Source of the DNA: AC-56 sp963798705
GTDB taxonomy: Bacteria > Actinomycetota > Thermoleophilia > Solirubrobacterales > 70-9
Length of the DNA: 64,000 nt
Direction of reading: 5' to 3'
Assembly: GCA_963798705.1 (NCBI GenBank)
Contig: CAWCTW010000003.1
Location: 558,001 to 622,000, forward strand
Part shown: positions 57,504 through 64,000 of the stretch, one piece after another
Position numbering within the stretch: the first letter of the stretch is position 1
How the letters are laid out: the number at the start of each line of letters is the position of its first letter
Position numbers and translations under genes: made by a program
The notes under the pieces: model-generated
The model's input: only the letters and a program-made list of their open reading frames with translations
Databases searched by the model: none
What the model was told of the DNA's origin: nothing

Positions 57504-58178
57504 ATGTACGTCCTGATCGTGGGAGCCGGAAAGGTCGGGTGGAACCTGGCACGTGAGCTGCTGGACAAGAACCATGAGGTGACCTTGATCGACAACGACC
57601 GGGATCGCTACGTCACCGTCGAGCAGGAGCTCGAGCACAACGTGCAGTACGGGGACGCATCTGAGCTGTGGGTTCTGGAGCGGGCCGGCGTGTCACGCGC
57701 GGACCTGGTGATCGCGGTCACCGGCGACGACGAGGACAACATGCTGATCTGTCAGGTGGCCAAGGAGAAGTACATGGTCGACCAGACGATCGCCCGGGTG
57801 AACAATCCGCGCAACAAGCAGTGGTTCGAGCTCCTGGGGATCGCGCCGGTGGTCTCGGCCACGGACCTGATCCTGCGCCTGATCGAGCACGAGGTGCCCA
57901 AGTACGGCCTGGTTCACCTGCTCGACCTCCCCCGCGAGCGGCTCGAGATCATCGAGCTGCTGCTGGGGGAGAACTCGCCGGTGGCCGGTCGGCGGGTCGC
58001 CGACCTCCAGATGCCGGAGGGCAGCCTGCTCATCTCCGTGCTGCGAGATGGCACCGGGTTCGTGCCCAGCCCGGAGACGGTGCTGGAATCGGGTGACGAG
58101 GTTCTGGCCGTGCTCGATCCGGGGATGGAGGAGGAGCTCAAGGAGTACTTCGGTCCGGACGGCACGGACGGCGGTTAG
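57504..58178 (+). CDS. TrkA-type potassium-uptake regulator, RCK_N plus RCK_C
   Basis: 224 aa. RCK_N at 1-125 (MYVLIVGAGKVGWNLARELL; VTLIDNDRDRY; DLVIAVTGDDEDNMLICQVA; TIARVNNPRNKQWFELLG) and RCK_C at about 135-220 (RLEIIELLLGENSPVAGRRV; SLLISVLRDGTGFVPSPETV; SGDEVLAVLDPG). This is the complete TrkA layout. It probably pairs with the first TrkA to control a K+ transporter, most simply one of the two permeases upstream. The ATG is preceded by GGGAG. Confidence 0.93.
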   Translation: MYVLIVGAGKVGWNLARELLDKNHEVTLIDNDRDRYVTVEQELEHNVQYGDASELWVLERAGVSRADLVIAVTGDDEDNMLICQVAKEKYMVDQTIARVNNPRNKQWFELLGIAPVVSATDLILRLIEHEVPKYGLVHLLDLPRERLEIIELLLGENSPVAGRRVADLQMPEGSLLISVLRDGTGFVPSPETVLESGDEVLAVLDPGMEEELKEYFGPDGTDGG

Positions 58179-58187
58179 GCGGTCGAG

Positions 58188-59429
58188 GTGGCCGATCGAG
58201 GGGTCGACTTCCTGCTGATCGGCGGGGGCATGGCCGCGTCGCATTGCGCGTCGGCTCTGCGCCGCCGGGGAGTCGACGGGTCGATCCTCCTGGTGGGCCG
58301 CGAGCCGCACGTTCCCTACGAGCGACCGCCGCTGTCCAAGGAGTATCTGCGCGGGGAGAGCACCGAGGACGACGCGTACGTCAACGGGCCGGGCTGGTAC
58401 GAGGAGAACGGCGTCGAGCTCCTGACGGAGACCAGCGTGATGTCGCTGGACGTCGAGGAGCGGGCGGCGAAGCTGCAGACGCGAGAACGGGTCCGCTTCG
58501 ACAGGGCGCTGATCGCCACCGGCGCGCGGGTGAACATCCTGCATCACCTCGAGGGGGCGCGGCTGGACGGGATCCACTACCTACGCACGCTCGGCAACTC
58601 GGACGCGATCCGCCAGGAGGCCACGGAGGCGGGACACGTCGTCCTGATCGGCGGCAGCTACATCGGCTGCGAGGTGGCCGCCTCGCTCACGGCGATGGGC
58701 GTCCGGTGCACGATGGTGATGCTGGAGGAGGTGGCGCTGTCGCGGTCCTTCGGGGAGGAGCCGGGACGCTATTTCCACGAGATCCTGGCGTCGCACGGGG
58801 TGGAGATCATCGGCGGGGAGGAGCTCGAGTCGTTCGTGGGCGATGGGCGGGTGCGAGCGATCCGCACCAAGAGCGGGCGGGAGATCGAGTGCGGCGTGGT
58901 CGTGATCGGCGCGGGCGTCCATCCGGAGACGATGCTCGCTGAGCGGGCGGGCATCGAGATCGAGAACGGGATCCGCTGCGACGCGCAGCTGGAGACATCG
59001 GTGGAGGGCGTGTTCGCGGCGGGCGACGTGTGCTCATACGACAGCGTGGTGCACGGCAGGCGGCTGCGGGTGGAGCATTGGGACGTCTCGCTCCAGCAGG
59101 GGCTGCACGCGGCCAAGGGGCTGATGGGGGAGGGCGAGCCCTACAGAGTGGTTCCGTACTTCTTCAGCGACCTGGCCGACTGGGCGAGCCTGGAGTATGT
59201 GGGCCCCGCCGAGCGGTGGGACGAGCTCGTGTGGCGCGGCGACCGCGATTCGGGGGAGTTCCTCGTCTGGTACCTGGACGGGGGAAAGGTGGCGGCGGCG
59301 CTGAGCGTGGGCCGCTCGGAGGACCTGGAGCAGGCCCGGCGGCTGGTGGAGTCCGGGGCTGACGTGATGGGCCAGAAGCGGTTGCTGGCCGACTTGGACT
59401 CCGATCTGGAAGCCATCGGATCCAGCTAG
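58188..59429 (+). CDS. FAD-dependent pyridine nucleotide-disulphide oxidoreductase, ferredoxin reductase type
   Basis: 413 aa. FAD loop: DFLLIGGGMAASHCASALRR; redox class motif VPYERPPLSKEYLRG; FAD pocket ALIATGARVNILHHL; NAD(P)H loop VVLIGGSYIGCEVAASL; second FAD motif GVFAAGDVCSYDSV. There is no CxxxxC redox disulphide, so it belongs with ferredoxin/rubredoxin reductases of dioxygenase or P450 systems, or AIF-like proteins. Its redox partner is not in the window. GTG 58188 lies nine bases after the TrkA stop, so it is probably co-transcribed. Confidence 0.9.
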   Translation: MADRGVDFLLIGGGMAASHCASALRRRGVDGSILLVGREPHVPYERPPLSKEYLRGESTEDDAYVNGPGWYEENGVELLTETSVMSLDVEERAAKLQTRERVRFDRALIATGARVNILHHLEGARLDGIHYLRTLGNSDAIRQEATEAGHVVLIGGSYIGCEVAASLTAMGVRCTMVMLEEVALSRSFGEEPGRYFHEILASHGVEIIGGEELESFVGDGRVRAIRTKSGREIECGVVVIGAGVHPETMLAERAGIEIENGIRCDAQLETSVEGVFAAGDVCSYDSVVHGRRLRVEHWDVSLQQGLHAAKGLMGEGEPYRVVPYFFSDLADWASLEYVGPAERWDELVWRGDRDSGEFLVWYLDGGKVAAALSVGRSEDLEQARRLVESGADVMGQKRLLADLDSDLEAIGSS

Positions 59430-59475
59430 GCTCTTAGCCGGCGCCGGGCGCCCACAACGGCGTCCGCCGGCGCAG

Positions 59476-59546
59476 TGCGGGCTGGTGTAATGGCAACACG
59501 TCTGCCTCTGGAGCAGAAATTCGGGGTTCGAGTCCCTGGCCCGCAG
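59476..59546 (+). tRNA. tRNA-Gln (anticodon CTG)
   Basis: 71 nt. Acceptor stem TGCGGGC pairs perfectly with GCCCGCA. The anticodon stem TCTGC/GCAGA encloses the loop CTCTGGA, giving anticodon CTG, which reads CAG (Gln). The T-loop is GTTCGAG, and the D-arm contains TGGTGTAATGGCAAC, typical of tRNA-Gln. CCA is not encoded. Confidence 0.95.
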
Positions 59547-59571
59547 TTCGTCGCCGTCGCGCAAGCCCGGA

Positions 59572-59616
59572 CGATGGGTGGAAAGCGGCCCATATGCGTC
59601 GGTTTTCCATCCATCG
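59572..59616. repeat. 13-bp inverted repeat, copy 2 of a dispersed hairpin element
   Basis: CGATGGGTGGAAA (59572-59584) pairs with TTTCCATCCATCG (59604-59616) with one G-T wobble, loop of 19 bases ending in GCGTCGGT. Arms and loop end match the - strand reading of the hairpin at 41491. It lies 25 bases after the tRNA gene. It could end tRNA transcription, though no U-tract follows. Confidence 0.65.
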
Positions 59617-59650
59617 CTCGCCTTCCGCCCTTGCTACCTTGATCCGCTCA

Positions 59651-60391
59651 GTGTGGGGCAGGCTGGCATATCTGGCGCTTGGCGCCGCCGTGGTCGCGAT
59701 CCTTGCCGCCTCCGGTTGTGGTGACAGCAGCTCGGCTCCGGTCACCGGGGCGAGCGGCGCCAGCGGGGCGAGCGGGTCAAGCGGCTCGACCGCCCTCACC
59801 AAGCAGGCGTTCATCAAGCAGGCGGATGCGATCTGTGCCGAGGCCAACTCCGCCGTCGCCAGCTTGAGCGGCGGCGCGACCACCGACGACGAGTCGCTTC
59901 AGGTCTCGCAGCGGCTCGAGATCACGCGCAGCGAGCTCCAGTCGCTCGAGGGGCTGAAGCCCCCGAAGGAGGACCGCTCGACCCTCGACGGCTTCATCGC
60001 CGCGCTGAAGAACGAGGTCGACGCCCTCACCAGCCTCAACAGCGCCGTTGCCGGGGGCGGCGACACCAGCACCGCCGACTCCGCCCTCGCCGACGCCAAG
60101 TCGAACGCCGAGCAGGCCGCCACCGACTACGGGATGCGGGAGTGCGGCAGTGCGAGGAGCCGTCCCACGCAGGCCGGCTCCAACACCGCCCCGACCACGA
60201 CGACGACCGCCGTGCCCACCACGCCGACCACCACCACGGCGGTGCCGACCACACCCACGACGCCCGCGCCCGCGCCCGCACCGCCCGCACCGTCCGGGGG
60301 AGGCACCGGCGGCGCTCCAAGCGGCGGCACGGGTGGAGGAACCGGGGGCGGTGGGGGTGGGTCCGGCGGCTCGGGCGGCGTCTCGCCGTAG
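59651..60391 (+). CDS. Putative lipoprotein with Thr-Pro and Gly-rich tail
   Basis: 246 aa from GTG 59651. Signal peptide and lipobox: RLAYLALGAAVVAILAASGC, Cys at about 23. A helical domain follows at about 40-140 (FIKQADAICAEANSAV; LEITRSELQSLEGLKPPKED), then 100 residues of Thr-Pro-Ala and Gly-Ser repeats, as in wall-spanning linkers. An ATG at 59594 is in frame, but it lies inside the hairpin element, and TACCTT at 59635 could be a -10 for the later start. Function unknown; anchored outside the membrane. Confidence 0.7.
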   Translation: MWGRLAYLALGAAVVAILAASGCGDSSSAPVTGASGASGASGSSGSTALTKQAFIKQADAICAEANSAVASLSGGATTDDESLQVSQRLEITRSELQSLEGLKPPKEDRSTLDGFIAALKNEVDALTSLNSAVAGGGDTSTADSALADAKSNAEQAATDYGMRECGSARSRPTQAGSNTAPTTTTTAVPTTPTTTTAVPTTPTTPAPAPAPPAPSGGGTGGAPSGGTGGGTGGGGGGSGGSGGVSP

Positions 60392-60419
60392 CTGCGCCGC
60401 GCCGGCGGATACCGGCGAT

Positions 60420-62330
60420 TCAGGCCGCGGTCGACTCCGCCCACGCCCCGTACAGGCGCGAGTACGCGCCGCCCGCGGCGATCAGCTCCTCGTGGGCCCC
60501 AGCCTCCGCGATCCGCCCGTGCTCGAGCACCACGATCCGCCCGGCGCGCCGGATCGTCGAGAGCCTGTGCGCGATCACGATGGCCGTCCGGCCCAGCAGC
60601 AGCCTCTCCAGGCCCTGCTCGATGATTCGCTCCGTTCGCACGTCGACGTTGGAGGTCGCCTCGTCGAGGATCAGGATGCGCGGCTCCGCCAGCAGGGCCC
60701 GCGCGAATGCGATCAGCTGCCGTTGCCCCGCGGACAGCTGCACTCCCCGCTCGCCGATCGGCGTCTCGTAGCCATCCCGCAGCCGCCCGATGAACCGGTC
60801 GGCGCCCACGGTGGCCGCGGCGGCCCTGATCTCCTCCTCGTCGGCGTCCGGTCGCCCGAACGCGATGTTCTCCCGCACGGTGCCGGAGAAGAGGAACCCC
60901 TCCTGCGGGACGATGCCGAGCTGGCTGCGCAGCGCGCTCGAGCTCAGGTCCCGCAGATCGTGGCCGTCGACCATCACCCGCCCCTCCTGCGGGTCATAGA
61001 ACCGCGCGACCAGCTTCGCGAGCGTGGACTTCCCCGCGCCCGTCTCGCCCACCAGCGCGACCGTCTGCCCGGCCGGCACGTGCAGGTCGATGTCGTCGAG
61101 CGCCAAGCCCGCCTCCTCGCCGTAGGAGAACCGAACGCCGTCGAGCTCGACCTCGCCGCGGATCCGCCCCGGGTCCAAGGCGCCCGGCCTGTCCACCATG
61201 TCCGGCTCCGTTTCGAGGAGGTCGAAGATCTTGTCCAGCGCCGCCATCCCCTGCTGGTAGGTCGTGTACAGCTGGGAGATCTGCTGGATCGGGTCGAAGA
61301 ACGCGTTCAGGTATCCCACGAACGCCACCAGCACGCCGATCTCCACGTCGCCGTTCAGCGCCCGGTAGCCCCCGTAGAGCAGGATCACCGCGGTGCCGAT
61401 CGCCGACAGCAGCTCGACCGCCGGGAAGTAGGCGGCATTCAGGTAGACCGTGGCCATGTTGGCCTGCCGGTTCTCCTCGTTCAGCCCCGACATCCGCTTA
61501 ACGTGCCGCGGCTCCTGCGCGAAGCTCCGCACGACCCGCACCCCCGAGAGCGTCTCCTGCAGGTACGCGGTGATATTGGCGATCTTCTCGCGGGTGCGCC
61601 GGTACGCGCCCGCCGACGCGATCCGGAAGATCACGCTCCCGAGCGCGAGGATCGGGAAGGTCGCGAAGGTCACCAGCGCCAGCGGGAGGTCGAGCACCAG
61701 CAGGATCACGACCACGCCCACCAGCGTCAGCGTGCTTGACACCAGCGTGATCACGCCGTCGGTGACCAGCGCGTCGAGCGCCTCGACGTCGTTGGTCATC
61801 CGGGAGATCAGCACGCCCGGCCTGCGGCGGGTGAAGAACCCGATCGACATCGACTGCAGGTGCGTGTAGATCTGCTCGCGGAGGTCCTGCAGCGCCCGCT
61901 GCCCGACCCAGCCGACGAGATAGGTCTGCGCGTACGTCGCGGCCCAGTACAGGAGCGCCGAGAGCACGTAGGCGGCGACGATCCAATCCAGCGTGCTCAG
62001 GTCGCCCGTGTTGATTCCCTTGTCGATCGCAAGGCCGGCCAGGTACGGCGGTGCGAGCCCCGCGGCCGTCGCGATCACGAGCGCGACGCCCATCACGGCC
62101 ACTCGCCCGCGGTACGGTCGCAGCAGCCCGAGCAGCCATCGCACCTTGCGGGTGCGCTGCTGCTCGCCCCGCACCAGGCGCCATAGATCGCGGAACAGCA
62201 GGAAAGTGCCCATCAGCCGCCCCGGCTGGTTCGCCTGATCCTCGGTCGCCTCGGCGACCTCTGAGCCCTGTGCCTCCGGATCGCGCTCGGTCACCGGATT
62301 GTCGTCAGCGGGCCGGCCGTTGTCGCTCAC
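60420..62330 (-). CDS. ABC exporter half-transporter (subunit with LSAGQ signature)
   Basis: 636 aa. Six-helix exporter membrane domain (GRVAVMGVALVIATAAGLAP; STLDWIVAAYVLSALLYWAA; MSIGFFTRRRPGVLISRMTN) then the ATPase: Walker A VGETGAGKSTLAK, Q-loop, signature LSAGQRQLIAFA, Walker B LILDEATSNVD with the catalytic Glu, and switch His IAHRLS. The signature has Ala in place of the first Gly. With the upstream half-transporter this looks like a heterodimeric exporter in which one ATP site is degenerate. GTG 62330 gives a hydrophilic N-terminus of 46 residues; a later ATG (MGTFLLFRDLW) is possible. Substrate unknown. Confidence 0.9.
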   Translation of the reverse strand: MSDNGRPADDNPVTERDPEAQGSEVAEATEDQANQPGRLMGTFLLFRDLWRLVRGEQQRTRKVRWLLGLLRPYRGRVAVMGVALVIATAAGLAPPYLAGLAIDKGINTGDLSTLDWIVAAYVLSALLYWAATYAQTYLVGWVGQRALQDLREQIYTHLQSMSIGFFTRRRPGVLISRMTNDVEALDALVTDGVITLVSSTLTLVGVVVILLVLDLPLALVTFATFPILALGSVIFRIASAGAYRRTREKIANITAYLQETLSGVRVVRSFAQEPRHVKRMSGLNEENRQANMATVYLNAAYFPAVELLSAIGTAVILLYGGYRALNGDVEIGVLVAFVGYLNAFFDPIQQISQLYTTYQQGMAALDKIFDLLETEPDMVDRPGALDPGRIRGEVELDGVRFSYGEEAGLALDDIDLHVPAGQTVALVGETGAGKSTLAKLVARFYDPQEGRVMVDGHDLRDLSSSALRSQLGIVPQEGFLFSGTVRENIAFGRPDADEEEIRAAAATVGADRFIGRLRDGYETPIGERGVQLSAGQRQLIAFARALLAEPRILILDEATSNVDVRTERIIEQGLERLLLGRTAIVIAHRLSTIRRAGRIVVLEHGRIAEAGAHEELIAAGGAYSRLYGAWAESTAA

Positions 62331-62418
62331 ACAACCACCACCAACGACACCAGCATGTCGCGGCGCCGACGTGAACGCGTCTGGTTGATGTGCTGCGGGA
62401 ACTGCCCTGGCACCGCGC

Positions 62419-64000
62419 TCACAGACGTGCCACCTCCTCGCGCCGCTCCAAGTCGCGCTGCAGGAACACCGAGTCCTCCATGCCGTGCTCGGCGATCTCC
62501 GCATACAGCGGGCAGCGCTCCAGCAGCTCCTCGTGCGACCCGCGGTCCACGATCGTCCCGCCGTCCATCACCACGATCTCGTCGGCGAGCGAGATCGTCG
62601 ACATCCGGTGGGCGACGATGAAGGTGGTTCGACCGGCCATCACCTCGCGCAGCCCGCGCTTGATCGCCGCCTCCGTGCGGGCGTCCACCGACGATGTGGC
62701 GTCGTCGAGGATCAGGATCCGCGGATCCGCCAGGAGCGCGCGCGCGATCGCAATCCGCTGCCTCTGACCGCCCGACAGGGTGAGGCCCCGCTCGCCGACC
62801 AATGTCTCGTAGCGATCCGGGAGCCGCTCGATGAACGAATGAGCCTGGGCGCGCCGGGCGGCGATCTCGATCTCCTCGAGCGTGGCGTCGGCGCGCGCGT
62901 AGGCGATGTTGTCGGCGACGCTCGCCGAGAACAGGAAGCTGTCGTCGGCCACGAACGCGATCTGCGAGCGCAGCGAGCTCACGTCCACTGATCGCAGGTC
63001 GGCGCCGTCGACGAGCACCACCCCGCGACTGGGGTCGTACAGCCTTGCGAGGAGCGCCACCAGGCTCGTCTTCCCCGACCCGGACGGACCAACGAGCGCC
63101 ACGGTGCGCCCGCCCTCGACCGCCAGCTCCACGTCCTCAAGGGCGGGCGCGCCGCCGTCGTAGGCCAGGGACGCGTCGTGCAGCTGGACGGCGCCCGGGC
63201 CGTCTGGAAGCGGAGGCGCATCGGGGGCGCTCTCGATCCTGGGTGCCCGGTCGAGGATCTCGAAGACCCGGTTTCCCGACGCTACTGCCCGCTGCGCCAT
63301 CCCCAGCGACACGCCGAGCATCCGCATCGGGCCGGTGAGCATGATCAGGTACGTGTAGAAGGCGGCGAAGTCGCCCAGGGACAGCCCGCCGTTGACCACC
63401 TCCCGGCCGCCCACCAGCAGCACGACCGCCAGCCCCAGGCTGGGGAGGAAGCCCAGGAGCGGCGAGTAGAAGGCCTGTAGCCGGGTGGAGTAGATGTTCT
63501 GGTCGAACACGCGCAGGACCGAGCGGCGGAACCGCCCGAGCATGTGGCGCTCCCGCGCGAACGCCTTGACGATCCGGATCCCGGAGATCGACTCCTCGAC
63601 CTCGGCGGTCAGCTCAGCCAGGCGCTGCTGGATCTCCTGCACGGCCGGCCGCGAGCGCCGGTTGTAGCGCATGGCCGAGAGGACCACGAACGGCACCGGC
63701 GCCAGCGCCAGGGCCGCCAGGTCAGGCTTGATGGTGAACATCACCGCGCTCGCGAGCGCCAGCGTGAGCGCGGTCTGCGTCAGGAAGATCAGCCCGTAGC
63801 CGAGGAAGAAGCGGACCGACTGGAGGTCGACGGTCGCCCGGGACATCAGCTGACCCGTCTGCTGGGAGTCGAAGAATCCGAGCTCCAGCGACTGCAGGTG
63901 CTGGTACATCCGCTCGCGTAGGTCGAACTCCACCGCGACCGAGACCTTCCCGGCGATCAGGCGGCGGATCACCGTGAGGCCCAGCCGCAGGACGCCCGCC
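62419..64000 (-). CDS. ABC exporter half-transporter (subunit with Asp in Walker B), partial
   Basis: The N-terminus lies beyond the right edge; 527 codons are visible. Membrane helices 2-6 remain (FFDSQQTGQLMSRATVDLQS; AVMFTIKPDLAALALAPVPF), then the ATPase: Walker A GPSGSGKTSLVAL, signature LSGGQRQRIAIA, Walker B LILDDATSSVD, and switch His VAHRMS. The residue after the Walker B Asp is Asp and not Glu, so ATP hydrolysis at its own site is probably very slow. The partner gene follows after 88 bases. The open frame continues to the end of the window without a clear start. Confidence 0.9.
   Translation of the reverse strand, partial: AGVLRLGLTVIRRLIAGKVSVAVEFDLRERMYQHLQSLELGFFDSQQTGQLMSRATVDLQSVRFFLGYGLIFLTQTALTLALASAVMFTIKPDLAALALAPVPFVVLSAMRYNRRSRPAVQEIQQRLAELTAEVEESISGIRIVKAFARERHMLGRFRRSVLRVFDQNIYSTRLQAFYSPLLGFLPSLGLAVVLLVGGREVVNGGLSLGDFAAFYTYLIMLTGPMRMLGVSLGMAQRAVASGNRVFEILDRAPRIESAPDAPPLPDGPGAVQLHDASLAYDGGAPALEDVELAVEGGRTVALVGPSGSGKTSLVALLARLYDPSRGVVLVDGADLRSVDVSSLRSQIAFVADDSFLFSASVADNIAYARADATLEEIEIAARRAQAHSFIERLPDRYETLVGERGLTLSGGQRQRIAIARALLADPRILILDDATSSVDARTEAAIKRGLREVMAGRTTFIVAHRMSTISLADEIVVMDGGTIVDRGSHEELLERCPLYAEIAEHGMEDSVFLQRDLERREEVARL

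Noticed and set aside
59594..59650. ATG 59594 as the start of the lipoprotein
   Set aside because: It lies inside the hairpin repeat and makes an awkward signal peptide; GTG 59651 gives a normal one and has TACCTT upstream.

Overview
This window is very GC-rich chromosomal DNA. Codon third positions are dominated by G or C, GTG and TTG starts are common, and neighbouring genes often overlap by four bases. The gene content points to an Actinomycetota chromosome: OpcA beside zwf, a Rex regulator, a YbdK-type ligase, twin TrkA proteins beside APC permeases, and rpsA-coaE-slt near uvrB and uvrA. Class Thermoleophilia (Solirubrobacterales or relatives) is my best inference, but no rRNA is present to prove it. 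I see no mobile element, phage gene or CRISPR array. The one complete RNA gene is a tRNA-Gln(CTG).

Layout. 1-9 kb: the start of a malic enzyme; polA (no 3'-5' exonuclease active site); an operon of a frame-broken ABC exporter, a Ser/Thr kinase and an ECF-like sigma factor with a membrane-anchor tail; a small DMT-type membrane protein; an FAD oxidoreductase. 9-20 kb: rpsA, coaE and a lytic transglycosylase; a large membrane protein of GT-C appearance; uvrB; a coiled-coil protein; a secreted protein; a VOC protein and an MFS permease. 20-38 kb: uvrA and a PAP2 phosphatase, then a carbohydrate block. The + strand operon ROK kinase-zwf-opcA-pgl faces the - strand operon tkt-tal-gnd-pgi-GH15-ROK kinase, and rpiA is divergent from tkt. 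Together these give the oxidative and most of the non-oxidative pentose phosphate pathway plus entry of glucose; ribulose-phosphate epimerase is not in the window. 38-44.5 kb: an acyltransferase, a lipoprotein, a DUF1028 protein, a 600-bp decayed stretch with kinase and FHA remnants, YjbQ, and a pantothenate cluster (DUF2520 protein-panC-panD remnant-panB) in which panD keeps only its N-terminus. 44.5-50.3 kb: a nine-gene chain, UDG-tsaE-tsaB-rimI-tsaD-glutaredoxin-rex-ybdK-small protein. 50.5-59.4 kb: ion homeostasis, with a proton-pumping pyrophosphatase, two APC permeases with C-terminal Usp domains, two TrkA proteins and a ferredoxin-reductase-like flavoprotein. 59.4-64 kb: the tRNA, a lipoprotein and a pair of ABC exporter half-transporters that look like a heterodimer with one degenerate ATP site.

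Two features cut across the window. First, at least 13 genes have a TANNNT -10 hexamer ending only 6-8 bases before the start codon and no Shine-Dalgarno sequence. This is the arrangement expected for leaderless mRNAs. Second, several otherwise well-conserved genes are broken by single-base indels (the ABC exporter, ybdK, the FHA remnant) or by deletion (panD, the kinase remnant). Either the assembly has residual errors or these loci are decaying, and the sequence alone cannot decide.
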